A model generated the notes under the pieces. That model searched no databases and had not been told where the DNA came from. It worked only from the letters and a program-made list of their open reading frames with translations. A DNA stretch of 64,000 nucleotides from Paenibacillus arenilitoris (GTDB taxonomy: Bacteria > Bacillota > Bacilli > Paenibacillales > Paenibacillaceae): positions 62,001 through 126,000 of the forward strand of contig NZ_JACXIY010000001.1 in NCBI RefSeq assembly GCF_014705655.1, in the 5' to 3' direction. The position numbers and the translations under genes are program-made. Positions 44,661-53,823 of this stretch are shown here, piece by piece; the first letter of the stretch is position 1; every line of letters begins with the position of its first letter.

Positions 44661-45538
44661 AGACGCAACCGACTTATTACCGGCCGGCGATCGCAAGCGA
44701 TTGGAAGTTGTTATTCAAACCGCGGAAGGCCGGCCGTTACGTGAACGATCACAGTATCGTCAGAGCGCCTAACGGAAGCTGGCATCTGTTCGGCATTACG
44801 AGTCCGAACACTCAGGTGAATCCGCAGCATGAACGCTATTTCGTTCATGCGTGGGGGGACTCTCTGAAGGAAGGTCTTACGCATGAAGAAATCGTCATCG
44901 ATCACGGCACCCGGGCATGGGCGCCCGGCGTGGTCAAGGAGGGGAGCAAATACTACATGTACTACGGGCCTTCCCCGACCCGGCTGGCGATTTCGGGCGA
45001 GCTGCACCATTGGATCAATCACGACGTGCATTTGATCGGCTCCCCGATCGAAGCGTGCCATCGCGATCATATGGTATTGAAAATAAACGACTATACCTGG
45101 GTCATGTACGCGACGGGGATCAAGGACGGTTACGGCTGCATCTCCGTTTACGTCTCCAACGATTTGCTCAGTTGGCGATTCGTGCAGTATGCGCTGACGA
45201 CGTCCGGCAATGCGCCGCTCAATTCGTCATGGGGGGCGACGGAATCCCCTTACGTCGTCTTCTATGAAGGCTGCTACTATCTGTTCATTACGTATACGGA
45301 CTGCAGCACGGAAACGTACAACGACACGCTGGTGTTCAGGTCTTGCAACCCGTACGACTTCGGCGACTACAACGGGGACAATGAAAGCGAGATCGTAGCC
45401 GCCAAGCTGTTCGGGCATGCTTCCGAGGTGTTCCGGGATCCGGATACCGGGAAGTGGTACATCACGACATGCGGTTGGCCGGGCAAAGGCATTCCGCACG
45501 AGCATGCGGTCTCGATCGCCGAATTGGAATGGAGATAA
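44657..45538 (+). CDS. GH43/GH32-clan five-bladed propeller glycosidase-like protein
   Basis: The 293-residue protein starts in an ATGA overlap with the binding-protein gene. It is a single propeller with no signal peptide. The three acidic positions of clan F/J propellers are visible: D in NDHSIVRA, D in CHRDHMVL and E in ATESPYVV. It is small for GH43 and has no accessory domain. The exact family is uncertain (GH43-like, GH117-like or GH32 N-terminal-like), and so is the substrate. A strong terminator follows, closing regulon 2. Confidence 0.75.
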   Translation: MKTQPTYYRPAIASDWKLLFKPRKAGRYVNDHSIVRAPNGSWHLFGITSPNTQVNPQHERYFVHAWGDSLKEGLTHEEIVIDHGTRAWAPGVVKEGSKYYMYYGPSPTRLAISGELHHWINHDVHLIGSPIEACHRDHMVLKINDYTWVMYATGIKDGYGCISVYVSNDLLSWRFVQYALTTSGNAPLNSSWGATESPYVVFYEGCYYLFITYTDCSTETYNDTLVFRSCNPYDFGDYNGDNESEIVAAKLFGHASEVFRDPDTGKWYITTCGWPGKGIPHEHAVSIAELEWR

Positions 45539-45564
45539 GCCATTAGGCAGAATAAAATAATCCC

Positions 45565-45599
45565 AAAAAATCGGACCGCATTTCGCGGTCCGATTTTTT
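45565..45599 (+). terminator. Strong terminator closing glycan regulon 2
   Basis: A 15-bp perfect stem AAAAAATCGGACCGC / GCGGTCCGATTTTTT surrounds an ATTTC loop. It is followed by a short T run within the stem's 3' arm. Confidence 0.92.
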
Positions 45600-45947
45600 G
45601 CGGCGCAGGAATGGCAGCCTCTTTTCCGCGGCGACTACTCCTATATGTTTTGTAAAGGTCTGTGAAAGAAAGCGGCCGTACGATTTATAGGACTCTTCGT
45701 GTCCTATGATCCATTCTACACACGATCGATAAGTTGCGAGTAGTTACATAGACGGACAAAATCCTAATCTTTTTCGAATTATCTCCTTACATGCATCGAT
45801 TTAATGCTGAAAAATAACCATAAAATTCCAAAAACAATCGACGTTCGTTTGCATATACCTTCATTGTTATTACAAATGGGGTTGACATGCGCTTAATACA
45901 TAAACGTTTTAATAGAAAAAAACTCAAGTTAAAAGGAGTCGGTGAAA
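45600..45947 (+). promoter_or_regulatory. Intergenic region upstream of the PhoD gene
   Basis: No gene is seen. A TTGACA at 45882 is the best -35 candidate, but no -10 box lies at a proper distance. TTCACA and TTTACA occur 4 bp apart on the minus strand near 45645, loosely like a PhoP half-site pair (the normal spacing is 5), but about 290 bp from the gene. Phosphate control is therefore possible but not supported. The AAAAGGAG near 45934 is the ribosome binding site of the next gene. Confidence 0.35.
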
Positions 45948-47579
45948 TTGGACAAGGAACGACTATTCCATGACCTGGAACAACGCTTGTTGGAAGGCAA
46001 GATGGATCGCCGCGATTTTCTGCGGTCAACGGGGAAGATCGCGCTCGCATCGCTCGGTTTGACGATCGCTGCTTCGATGAAAGGGGGGCCTGTCGATGCG
46101 GCGCCGAAATTTACGGCTTATCCGTTTACATTAGGGGTAGCTTCCGGCGACCCTTGGCCTGACAGCGTTGTGCTGTGGACCCGACTTGCACCCGATCCGC
46201 TGAATGGCGGAGGCATGTCCGGCAAAGACGTTCCGGTCAAATGGGAAGTCGCAAGAGACGATAAATTCCGCAAAGTCGTACGTGAAGGAGCAGGCTTTGC
46301 CAGAGCCCAGCTTGGGCATTCGGTGCATGTCGAGGTGGATGGACTGGAACCGAACCGAGTCTACTATTACCGCTTCAAAGCAGGTAAGGAAGTCAGCCCG
46401 ACAGGCCGTACGAAAACGTTGCCCGCATACGGATCGCAAGTGTCGAAAATGACGTTTGCTATCGCTTCCTGCCAGAACTACCCGCAGGGCTACTATACCG
46501 CTTACCGCCATATGGCGGCGGAAGAGTTGGACCTGGTCTTTCATCTGGGCGATTACATTTACGAAGGCCCCGGTCCCGCACCGACTACGCCAAGCCCCCG
46601 GTACCATAACGGTCCCGAAATCTTTACGCTCGAGGACTACCGCAACCGCTACGCTTTGTACAAAAGCGACAGCGACCTGCAAGCCGCGCACGCCAAGTTC
46701 CCGTGGGTGGTATCGATGGACGACCACGAAATCGAGAACAACCATGCCGGTCTGATCCCCGAGAAAAATCAGCCGATCGAGCCTTTCCTGGCCCGCAAGG
46801 CCGCGGCGTTCCAGGCGTATTACGAAAATATGCCTTTAAGAAGTTCTTCCCTGCCGAGCGGGTTTACGATGCAGCTCTACAGACAATTTCAATATGGCGA
46901 CCTGGCTAACGTTCAAGTGCTCGATACCCGTCAATTCCGCGACGATCAAGCGAGCGGCGACGGACGCAAGCCTCCGACGCCCGAATCCGACAGCGCAGAT
47001 CGCTCGATTATGGGAGAAGAGCAGGAGCAGTGGCTGCTTTCGGGCCTCAATCAGTCGCAAGCGCATTGGAACATTATTCCGCAGCAAGTATTTTTCTGCG
47101 AGAGGGACTTCCTGATCGGAACGGGGGACGAATTCAGCATGGATGCGTGGGACGGCTACCCCGCCAACCGTGACCGGATTCTTAGCTTTGCCAAACAGAA
47201 GGGCCTCTCCAACCTTGTAGTCCTGACGGGGGACGTTCACTCGAATTGGGCCTCCGAAATTAAAGCGGACTTCAACAATCCGGATTCCGAGATACTCGGA
47301 GCCGAATTTGTCGGCACCTCCATCACTTCCGGAGGGGACGGTTACGATATTACCGACGCTCAACAAAACATACTTGCGGAAAATCCGCATATCAAGTTCT
47401 ACAATAACCAGCGCGGCTATGTGGTATGCACCGCTACCCCGGAGAGCTTTCAAGCGGATTACCGCATTGTTCCCTATGTAACGCGTCCCGGCGCGCCGAT
47501 CGTCACTCGCGCTTCCTTCCTGATGGAGAAGGGCAAGCCCGGATTGCAAAAAATTTACGACGGTGCGGTCACCGTGTAA
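45948..47579 (+). CDS. phoD: PhoD-type alkaline phosphatase/phosphodiesterase, Tat-exported
   Basis: TTG 45948 is preferred: AAGGAG lies 9 nt upstream, while the in-frame GTG at 45942 is only 3 nt from it. The 543-residue protein opens with a Tat signal containing RRDFLR and a hydrophobic stretch. It then shows the PhoD pattern: FTLGVASGDPWPDSVVLWTRL, HLGDYIYE, and SMDDHEIENNHAG for the metal site, with VVLTGDVHSNW late in the protein. PhoD enzymes hydrolyse phosphodiesters such as wall teichoic acid outside the cell and normally belong to the phosphate-starvation response. It lies alone between two terminators. Confidence 0.9.
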   Translation: MDKERLFHDLEQRLLEGKMDRRDFLRSTGKIALASLGLTIAASMKGGPVDAAPKFTAYPFTLGVASGDPWPDSVVLWTRLAPDPLNGGGMSGKDVPVKWEVARDDKFRKVVREGAGFARAQLGHSVHVEVDGLEPNRVYYYRFKAGKEVSPTGRTKTLPAYGSQVSKMTFAIASCQNYPQGYYTAYRHMAAEELDLVFHLGDYIYEGPGPAPTTPSPRYHNGPEIFTLEDYRNRYALYKSDSDLQAAHAKFPWVVSMDDHEIENNHAGLIPEKNQPIEPFLARKAAAFQAYYENMPLRSSSLPSGFTMQLYRQFQYGDLANVQVLDTRQFRDDQASGDGRKPPTPESDSADRSIMGEEQEQWLLSGLNQSQAHWNIIPQQVFFCERDFLIGTGDEFSMDAWDGYPANRDRILSFAKQKGLSNLVVLTGDVHSNWASEIKADFNNPDSEILGAEFVGTSITSGGDGYDITDAQQNILAENPHIKFYNNQRGYVVCTATPESFQADYRIVPYVTRPGAPIVTRASFLMEKGKPGLQKIYDGAVTV

Positions 47580-47617
47580 GGAACGTACCGGATTTAAGAC
47601 CATAACGAAAAAAGATT

Positions 47618-47650
47618 AAAGCCCGTGCCTTCATTGAAGCACGGGCTTTT
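47618..47650. terminator. Bidirectional terminator between phoD and the LacI gene
   Basis: AAAGCCCGTGC pairs with GCACGGGCTTT around a short loop, with T runs on both outer sides when read on either strand. It fits the convergent arrangement of phoD and the LacI-type gene. Confidence 0.88.
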
Positions 47651-47667
47651 GCCGTTATTCCGGACAT

Positions 47668-48729
47668 TTACTGCGTTTCATGGTACAAAACGGCCGATGG
47701 CGATGCCGTCGACTTCCGCTGGACGAGCAGCGTATCGATCATCACTTTGGACGTGACGGTCTCGCTCGATGTGACGGACTGAATGACGAGATCGACAGCT
47801 TGGTGCGCCATACGCTCCTTGGCGACCTGGACCGTCGTCAGTTCGGGGGAGACGATTCTGGCTTCCGATATATCGTCAAAGCCGACTACCGACAGATCCT
47901 CCGGCACTCGCAGACCGAGCTCCTGCAGCGTTTTGACCGCGCTGATCGCGATATAGTCGCATTCGCAGAAAAATGCGGTGGGCAATGGCATCTTGTCCTC
48001 CATATAAGCGGTTAGCTGCCGCGTCAGGCTTTCTTGCGAGGAAAGAATAGTCGGCGCGACCGAGAAGACGCGAACGTTGCCCGGATCAAGTCCTCTATCC
48101 CGAAGCGCGGTTTCGAAACCGATCCGGCGGTCGTCGAAGTTTTTGATTCTGACGTTGGACGCCAAATAACCGATGGATCGATGGCCGCTGTCGCACAGGT
48201 GAATCCCGGCCTGATAGGCCCCAAGCCTATTATTAATGGATACAAAATGAAGGGGAAGCGTCTCGTAGCAGTTGTCAAGCACGACGAGCGGCAGATTGAC
48301 CTCTCCCGCGATGGCGGACATTTGCTCGCGGCTCAAATTGGTGCCGAGCAAAATAATGCCGTCGCTTCTTTTTTCCTCCGAAAGCATCTTGAGCTGCTCC
48401 GCGAACCGATCGGGCTCTACCGAGGCGAACATCAGAGAATAACCGTAGTAGCGGCATCTCTCTTCGATATGATGAATGAGCTCGCGAAAAAACGGCTGCT
48501 GGTAATATTGCTCCAGCACGATGCCGGAATTGGCAATCGCCAGAAAGGTCAGAGACTTGTTGTTCGGCTCGTCGGCTGCCGCTCTCGATTTATGGGTATA
48601 GCCGTGTTCTTCCGCAATTTGAATAATTTTCTCGCGCGTTTCCGCGCTTATTCCTTGCTTCCCGTTCAGCGCAAGCGAGACGGCGGCTTTGGACACGCCC
48701 GCCAGCTTCGCGATATCCTCCATCTTCAA
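47668..48729 (-). CDS. LacI-family transcriptional regulator
   Basis: The 353-residue protein starts at TTG 48729, with an AGG 10 nt upstream; ATG 48723 is an alternative. Residues 2-25 form the LacI helix-turn-helix (MEDIAKLAGVSKAAVSLALN), followed by a periplasmic-binding-like sugar-sensing domain with SDGIILLGTN and VPEDLSVVGFDD. It is divergent from the isomerase-transketolase-kinase operon, so that operon is its likely target and a metabolite of that route its inducer. Confidence 0.9.
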   Translation of the reverse strand: MKMEDIAKLAGVSKAAVSLALNGKQGISAETREKIIQIAEEHGYTHKSRAAADEPNNKSLTFLAIANSGIVLEQYYQQPFFRELIHHIEERCRYYGYSLMFASVEPDRFAEQLKMLSEEKRSDGIILLGTNLSREQMSAIAGEVNLPLVVLDNCYETLPLHFVSINNRLGAYQAGIHLCDSGHRSIGYLASNVRIKNFDDRRIGFETALRDRGLDPGNVRVFSVAPTILSSQESLTRQLTAYMEDKMPLPTAFFCECDYIAISAVKTLQELGLRVPEDLSVVGFDDISEARIVSPELTTVQVAKERMAHQAVDLVIQSVTSSETVTSKVMIDTLLVQRKSTASPSAVLYHETQ

Positions 48730-48868
48730 TGCTTGTCAGCCTCATTTCGTATCCATCGAATGTTTCGAAGTTTAGTACGTTTAGTTTACTCCGACTTCAC
48801 GAAAGAAGCAACTTAAAAGGTTGATTTCCGCTCGAAGTTTATTGATTTTTAACTGAACAAACCAAAAT

Positions 48869-48972
48869 GTTTATATAAACTTGTTGACGAAACGGATGGA
48901 TTGGTGCTAATTTAAAGATGAAAATCGGTTTGGCTGAATGGTTTTGACTGAATAGTTTATTGTTGTTTAATT
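48869..48972 (+). promoter_or_regulatory. Candidate LacI operator and two promoters of the sugar operon
   Basis: GTTTATATAAAC at 48869-48880 is a perfect 12-bp palindrome just 3 bp before TTGACG (48884), which pairs with TAATTT (48908) at 18 bp. A second candidate promoter is TTGACT (48944) with TTAATT (48967) at 17 bp. GTTTA recurs several times in this AT-rich gap, for example GTTTAGTTTA on both sides, so more than one operator is possible. The rest of 48730-49016 shows no gene. Confidence 0.5.
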
Positions 48973-49016
48973 TGTTTAGTTTAGTTTGTTTATCGAATGG
49001 AAGAGGGGAGTGCGGC

Positions 49017-50450
49017 ATGAAAAAATTTAAGTTGGGATACGCGCCGACAAGACGGTTCGTATTCAGCGCGGAGGACGCTTTCAAGTACAAGGTATTGATC
49101 AAGGAGAAAATCGAAAGCTTCAGCATGGATATCGACATTGTCGATTTGGAAGGCATTAACGAAGAAGGGCTGCTCTATGACGACAACATTAATGCGGATC
49201 GCATCGCGGAACGATTCAAGCAGGAGGGAGTGGATGCGGTCTTCTTCCCGCATTGCAACTTCGGCACGGAAGATACGGTGGCGCGGGTAGGCAAAGCGCT
49301 CGGCAAGCCGGTGCTGCTCTGGGGTCCGCGCGACGAGGCGCCGCTCGAGGACGGCATGCGGCTGCGCGACACGCAATGCGGACTGTTCGCTACCGGCAAG
49401 GTGCTTCGACGTTTCAACGTTCCGTTCACCTACGTGACGAACAGCCGGGTAGACGATCCGGTGTTCGAGCGGGGCTTCACCAATTTCGTAGCGGCCGCGA
49501 ACGTCGTGCGGCAGTTCAGGAAACTGCGGATTCTGCAGATCGGGCCGCGTCCGGCTTCCTTCTGGACGATGATGTGCAGCGAGGGCGAACTGCTGGAGCG
49601 ATTCGGCATCGAGCTCCATCCGATTACGCTGGTGGACATTCAGCGCGCCTCCCGGCGGATCGAGAAGGGGAACGGCTCCGAGCTCGCGGAGGCAGTGGAT
49701 GACATCAAAGCCAAGCTCGACTGGTCCGAGGTGACGGAGGAGGACGTGCGCCGCATCGCCGCGCTGAAGGTCGCGATGAAGCAGTACGCGATTTCCACGG
49801 GCAGCACCGCTATCGCAATCCAGTGCTGGTCGTCGCTTCAGGATGCGATGGGCATCATGCCTTGTCTGGCGAACGCGATATTGACGGACGAGCAAATTCC
49901 CGTCACCTGCGAGACGGATATTCACGGCGCGATTACATCCGTTATGGTTCAGGCGGCAACGATGAACCAGCATCCGACTTTCTTCGCGGATCTGACCGTC
50001 CGCCATCCCGATAATCCGAACGGCGAGCTTCTGTTCCATTGCGGGAACTTCCCGGTGTCCATGTCGGTAGAAGATAAGCCGAGGCTGCGCAAGCACTTCC
50101 TGTTCGACGATCATTCGCCGGGTACGCACGAGGGCGAAGTGAAGGGCGGCCATATGACTTTGGCTCGCTTCGACGGCGATCATGGCGATTACCAGCTGTT
50201 TCTTGGCAAGGCCCGCGGCATTCAGGGACCGTACACCCGCGGCTCTTATGTGTGGGTCGAAGTGAACGACTGGCCGCTGTGGGAAGAGAAGCTGGTCAAA
50301 GGCCCTTATGTCCATCATTCCGTAGGCATTCATGCCAATGTCATTCCGGCGCTCTATGAGGCATGCGGCTATATTCCGGGGCTGACGCCCGACCCCGTCG
50401 ACCCGACGGAGCAGGAAATCCAGGCGTGGCTTCGCGGTGCGGGTCTGTAA
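49017..50450 (+). CDS. L-fucose isomerase-family sugar isomerase of the LacI-controlled operon
   Basis: ATG 49017 follows AGGGGAG; an open frame from 48960 lacks a site. The 477-residue protein has the FucI/AraA fold, with CETDIHGAIT, ELLFHCGNF and VGIHANV placing the acidic and histidine metal ligands. It is clearly diverged from the protein at 41395. Eighteen bp later the transketolase genes begin. An aldose-ketose isomerisation that produces the substrate for the kinase at 52268 is inferred from the operon. Confidence 0.78.
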   Translation: MKKFKLGYAPTRRFVFSAEDAFKYKVLIKEKIESFSMDIDIVDLEGINEEGLLYDDNINADRIAERFKQEGVDAVFFPHCNFGTEDTVARVGKALGKPVLLWGPRDEAPLEDGMRLRDTQCGLFATGKVLRRFNVPFTYVTNSRVDDPVFERGFTNFVAAANVVRQFRKLRILQIGPRPASFWTMMCSEGELLERFGIELHPITLVDIQRASRRIEKGNGSELAEAVDDIKAKLDWSEVTEEDVRRIAALKVAMKQYAISTGSTAIAIQCWSSLQDAMGIMPCLANAILTDEQIPVTCETDIHGAITSVMVQAATMNQHPTFFADLTVRHPDNPNGELLFHCGNFPVSMSVEDKPRLRKHFLFDDHSPGTHEGEVKGGHMTLARFDGDHGDYQLFLGKARGIQGPYTRGSYVWVEVNDWPLWEEKLVKGPYVHHSVGIHANVIPALYEACGYIPGLTPDPVDPTEQEIQAWLRGAGL

Positions 50451-50468
50451 GAAAAGGAGGATCTTTCA

Positions 50469-51317
50469 ATGGAAACGATGGCGCTGAAGGCAAAGGCCGC
50501 GCAAATCCGAATGGATCTGCTGAAGATGATCCACGGAGCGAAGACCGGCCATACGGGCGGCTCGCTCAGCAATACCGATATTTTGACGGCACTTTATTAT
50601 AAAATCATGAAAATCGATCCGGCCAGACCGAAGTGGGAGGAGCGCGACCGCTTCATCGCGAGCAAGGGCCACTCCGTCGAATCGCTATGGTGCATTCTCG
50701 CCGATTTGGGCTTTTTTCCTAAGGAGGAGCTGGAGACGTTCAGCCGGTTCGGCACCCGTCTGATCGGGCATCCGAACAACAAGGTGCCGGGCATCGAGAT
50801 GAATACCGGAGCGCTCGGGCACGGCCTGGCGATTTCCGTCGGCATGGCGCTAGCGGCGAAGCGGGACGGCAAAGGCTATCGCGTGTTTTGCCTGATGGGC
50901 GACGGCGAACAGGCGGAAGGCTCGGTGTGGGAGGCGGCCATGGCCGGCTCGCACTACAAGCTCGACAACCTGGTGGGCATCATCGACCGGAATCGGCTGC
51001 AGATCAGCGGGCCGACCGAGGACGTCATGGGCCTTGAACCTCTCGAGGACAAATGGGCGTCGTTCGGATGGAACGTCGTCTCCATCGACGGCAACGATAT
51101 GGAGCAGCTGCTCCGCGCGTTCGAGTCCGTCCCGGCGGTTTCGGGCAAGCCTACGCTGGTGATGGCGAATACGGTGAAGGGCAAGGGCGTTTCTTTTGCG
51201 GAAAATGTGCCGCATTGGCATCATCATGTCCCGAACGACGAGCAGCTGGCGCTTGCGCTGGCGGAGCTGTCGACGCTTATCGAGCGTTATAAGCTGGAAG
51301 AAGGAGTGAGTTCATGA
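50469..51317 (+). CDS. Split transketolase, N-terminal (thiamine diphosphate-binding) subunit
   Basis: ATG 50469 follows AAAAGGAGG. The 282-residue protein is the N-terminal half of a transketolase. It has GHGLAISVGMALAAK and the thiamine diphosphate motif GDGEQAEGSVWEAA near residue 145, closing with VKGKGVSFAEN. Split transketolases of this size are typical of specialised sugar routes rather than the main pentose phosphate enzyme. It overlaps the C-terminal subunit gene by 4 bp. Confidence 0.9.
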   Translation: METMALKAKAAQIRMDLLKMIHGAKTGHTGGSLSNTDILTALYYKIMKIDPARPKWEERDRFIASKGHSVESLWCILADLGFFPKEELETFSRFGTRLIGHPNNKVPGIEMNTGALGHGLAISVGMALAAKRDGKGYRVFCLMGDGEQAEGSVWEAAMAGSHYKLDNLVGIIDRNRLQISGPTEDVMGLEPLEDKWASFGWNVVSIDGNDMEQLLRAFESVPAVSGKPTLVMANTVKGKGVSFAENVPHWHHHVPNDEQLALALAELSTLIERYKLEEGVSS

Positions 51318-52255
51318 TGGCGAACACGATTCCGAACCGCCAGATTATTTGCGAGACGCTGCTGGAGCTGGCCCGGAACGACCGGGACATTATGGTGCTG
51401 GCCAGCGACTCGCGCGGCTCCGCCGCCATGGCTCCGTTCGCCAAGGCGTTCCCGGACCAGTTCGTGGAGGTCGGCATTGCGGAGCAGAACATCGTCGGCA
51501 TCGCCGCGGGCCTCGCGCACAGCGGCAAAAAGCCGTTCGTCGCCTCTCCGGCTTGCTTCCTCAGCATGCGCGGCATCGAGCAAATCAAAGTTGACGTCGC
51601 TTATTCGGCGACGAATGTGAAGCTGGTCGGGATCAGCGGCGGCATCAGCTACGGCGCGCTCGGCATGTCCCACCATTCCGTACAGGATCTGGCGGTTTCC
51701 CGGGCCATTCCGGGTCTTGCCGTCATCTTGCCGGCCGACCGGCATGAGACGAAGCGGATGACGGAAGCGCTCGTGAAGCACGAAGGCGGCGTATATGTGC
51801 GGATCGGACGCAATCCGGTCGAGGACGTTTATGAGAACGACGACTATGAATTCGCGATCGGCAAAGCGGCGACCATGCGGGAAGGAGTTGACTTGACCGT
51901 CATTGCCGCCGGCGAAACCGTGCGGACGGCGCTCGACGCGCATGAGGCGCTGAAGGAAATCGGCGTGTCCTGCCGCGTGATCAACATGCATACGATCAAG
52001 CCTCTCGACGAAGAGGCGGTGATCAAGGCCGCCCGCGAAACCGGCCATATCATCACGGTAGAAGAGCACAGCATTCATGGCGGGCTCGGAGCCGCCGTAG
52101 CCGAGGTCATCGTACAGCGTCAGCCGGTCCCGATGCGCATACTCGGCATCCCGGACGAGCCGGCCATCGCAGGCAAATCGTCCGAGGTTTTCGCGCATTA
52201 CGGCATCAGCGCGGGCAATATCATGAATATCGCGCTCGAACTGCTGGGCAGATAA
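51314..52255 (+). CDS. Split transketolase, C-terminal (pyrimidine-binding) subunit
   Basis: The start is ATG 51314 in an overlap with the N-terminal subunit gene, with GGAG upstream; the next codon is also ATG. The 313-residue protein has the pyrimidine-binding domain signature VEVGIAEQNIVGIAAGLA near residue 55, including the catalytic glutamate, and a C-terminal transketolase domain. The two subunits must associate to form the active sites. In its operon it would split a ketose phosphate and pass a two-carbon unit to an aldose phosphate. Confidence 0.9.
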   Translation: MMANTIPNRQIICETLLELARNDRDIMVLASDSRGSAAMAPFAKAFPDQFVEVGIAEQNIVGIAAGLAHSGKKPFVASPACFLSMRGIEQIKVDVAYSATNVKLVGISGGISYGALGMSHHSVQDLAVSRAIPGLAVILPADRHETKRMTEALVKHEGGVYVRIGRNPVEDVYENDDYEFAIGKAATMREGVDLTVIAAGETVRTALDAHEALKEIGVSCRVINMHTIKPLDEEAVIKAARETGHIITVEEHSIHGGLGAAVAEVIVQRQPVPMRILGIPDEPAIAGKSSEVFAHYGISAGNIMNIALELLGR

Positions 52256-52267
52256 GGACAGCCGGCC

Positions 52268-53773
52268 ATGGAAAAGCATATTGTTGCAATCGATCAGAGC
52301 ACGGCCGGCACCAAGGCGCTGGTCGTCGATCGGTACGGGCGGGTCGTCGCAAAAAGCAGCGCGGATCACCGGCAAATTTATCCGAGGCCCGGGTGGGTGG
52401 AGCATGACCCGCTCGAAATTTACGAGAACGTCAAGCGGACGATGCGGGAAGCGTTGCGACAGGCGTCGCTCACCGCAGCCGATCTCGCCGCGATATCGAT
52501 TACGAACCAGCGCGAAACGGCCGTCGTATGGGACGGGGAGACGGGATTGCCCGTTCATAACGCCATCGTCTGGCAGTGCCAGCGCACCGCGGACCGATGC
52601 TCGGAGCTCCGGGCAGCCGGCGGAGAACGCGACGTTCAGACCAAAACCGGTCTTAGGTTGGACCCGTATTTCTCGGCAGCGAAGTGGGGCTGGATACTCA
52701 GGGATACGGAAAACGCGGGCTCGCTGCTCCGGCAGGGGCGGCTGCTCGCCGGAACGATCGACAGCTGGCTGATCTGGAAGCTGACCGGCGGCCGGACGCA
52801 TGCAACCGACTACACGAATGCGAGCCGGACGTCGCTGTTCAACATCCATACGCTGGCATGGGATGAGGAATTGTGCCGCCTGTTCGGCGTTCCGCCCGCG
52901 CTGCTTCCGGAGGTGAAGTTTTCGGACGACCTTTATGGCCACACCGCCGATCCGGACTTGTTCGCCGAACAAGTTCCGATCTGCGGCGTCATCGGCGACT
53001 CGCAAGCCGCTTTGTTCGGCCAGCTGTGCCTGGAGCCGGGGGAGGCGAAAGCGACCTACGGCACGGGGACTTCGGTGCTCATGAACATCGGAGAACGTCC
53101 AGCCGCGCCGGGCAGCGGCCTGGTGACCGCCGTCGCCTGGGGGCGGGACGGCAAGGTGACGTATGCGCTGGAGGCGATCATCCGCAGCACGGGCGACACC
53201 GTGAAATGGGCGAGAGAGAGCCTCGGCTTATTCGATTCGTTCGAGGAGCTCGACGACATGCTTCGGCGGACGCCCGATAACGAAGGCGTCTATCTGGTGC
53301 CCGCCTTCGTCGGGATGGGAGCGCCGTACTGGGATCCGTACGCCCGGGCGGCGATTACGGGCATGAGCCGCGCAGCCGGCAGAGCGCATATCGTTCGCGC
53401 GGCGGTGGAGAGCATCGCCTACCAGGTGCGCGACGCAGCCGATCTGATGGAGAAGGAGTCCGGCATACCGCTCGTCAGGCTCAACGCGGACGGCGGCGCT
53501 TCCGTCAATCCGCTGCTTATGCAATTCCAGGCGGATATGCTGGGTTTGCCGGTTCTGAAATCGGAAGTCGCGGAGCTGTCGGCGATGGGCTCGGTCTATA
53601 TGGCCGGGCTCGGCGTCGAGTACTGGTCGTCGCTGGACGAAATCGTACGGATGAGCCGGCAGGGGCGGCAATATACTCCGATGATCGAGGCGGCCGAGCG
53701 CGAACGCCTCTACGAAGGATGGAGAAGGGCTGTCGCTGCCGTGCTTAGCGGCACGAGCGGAACGGGGTGTTGA
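52268..53773 (+). CDS. FGGY-family carbohydrate kinase (glycerol-kinase-like)
   Basis: ATG 52268 follows the transketolase stop by 12 bp. The 501-residue protein begins IVAIDQSTAGTKALVVD, the phosphate-binding motif of FGGY kinases, has GWVEHDP and ITNQRET as in glycerol kinases, and later ATYGTGTSVLMN and LNADGGASVNPLLMQ. The last is the FGGY signature. It resembles glycerol kinase, but the operon points to a ketose, for example apulose or a pentulose, as the real substrate. Confidence 0.87.
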   Translation: MEKHIVAIDQSTAGTKALVVDRYGRVVAKSSADHRQIYPRPGWVEHDPLEIYENVKRTMREALRQASLTAADLAAISITNQRETAVVWDGETGLPVHNAIVWQCQRTADRCSELRAAGGERDVQTKTGLRLDPYFSAAKWGWILRDTENAGSLLRQGRLLAGTIDSWLIWKLTGGRTHATDYTNASRTSLFNIHTLAWDEELCRLFGVPPALLPEVKFSDDLYGHTADPDLFAEQVPICGVIGDSQAALFGQLCLEPGEAKATYGTGTSVLMNIGERPAAPGSGLVTAVAWGRDGKVTYALEAIIRSTGDTVKWARESLGLFDSFEELDDMLRRTPDNEGVYLVPAFVGMGAPYWDPYARAAITGMSRAAGRAHIVRAAVESIAYQVRDAADLMEKESGIPLVRLNADGGASVNPLLMQFQADMLGLPVLKSEVAELSAMGSVYMAGLGVEYWSSLDEIVRMSRQGRQYTPMIEAAERERLYEGWRRAVAAVLSGTSGTGC

Positions 53774-53787
53774 AGGAGACGCGTTGG

Positions 53788-53814
53788 AGGAGGCCTTGGG
53801 CCTCCTTATTTTTG
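53788..53814 (+). terminator. Terminator after the kinase gene
   Basis: AGGAGGCC pairs with GGCCTCCT around a TTG loop and is followed by TTATTTTTG. Confidence 0.8.
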
Positions 53815-53823
53815 TGTAAATAT

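Noticed and set aside
45640..45665. Possible PhoP box upstream of phoD
   Set aside because: TTCACA and TTTACA are spaced by 4 rather than 5 bp, only two units are seen, and the site is about 290 bp from the gene. Not enough to call.
48990..50333. Minus-strand frame opposite the isomerase gene at 49017
   Set aside because: Same reasoning: no motif, no start site, and complete overlap with a gene that has conserved metal-binding motifs.
51287..53005. Long minus-strand open frame opposite the transketolase and kinase genes
   Set aside because: The plus strand holds two unmistakable enzymes here. The antisense protein is rich in arginine, histidine and aspartate without motifs, as expected of a shadow.
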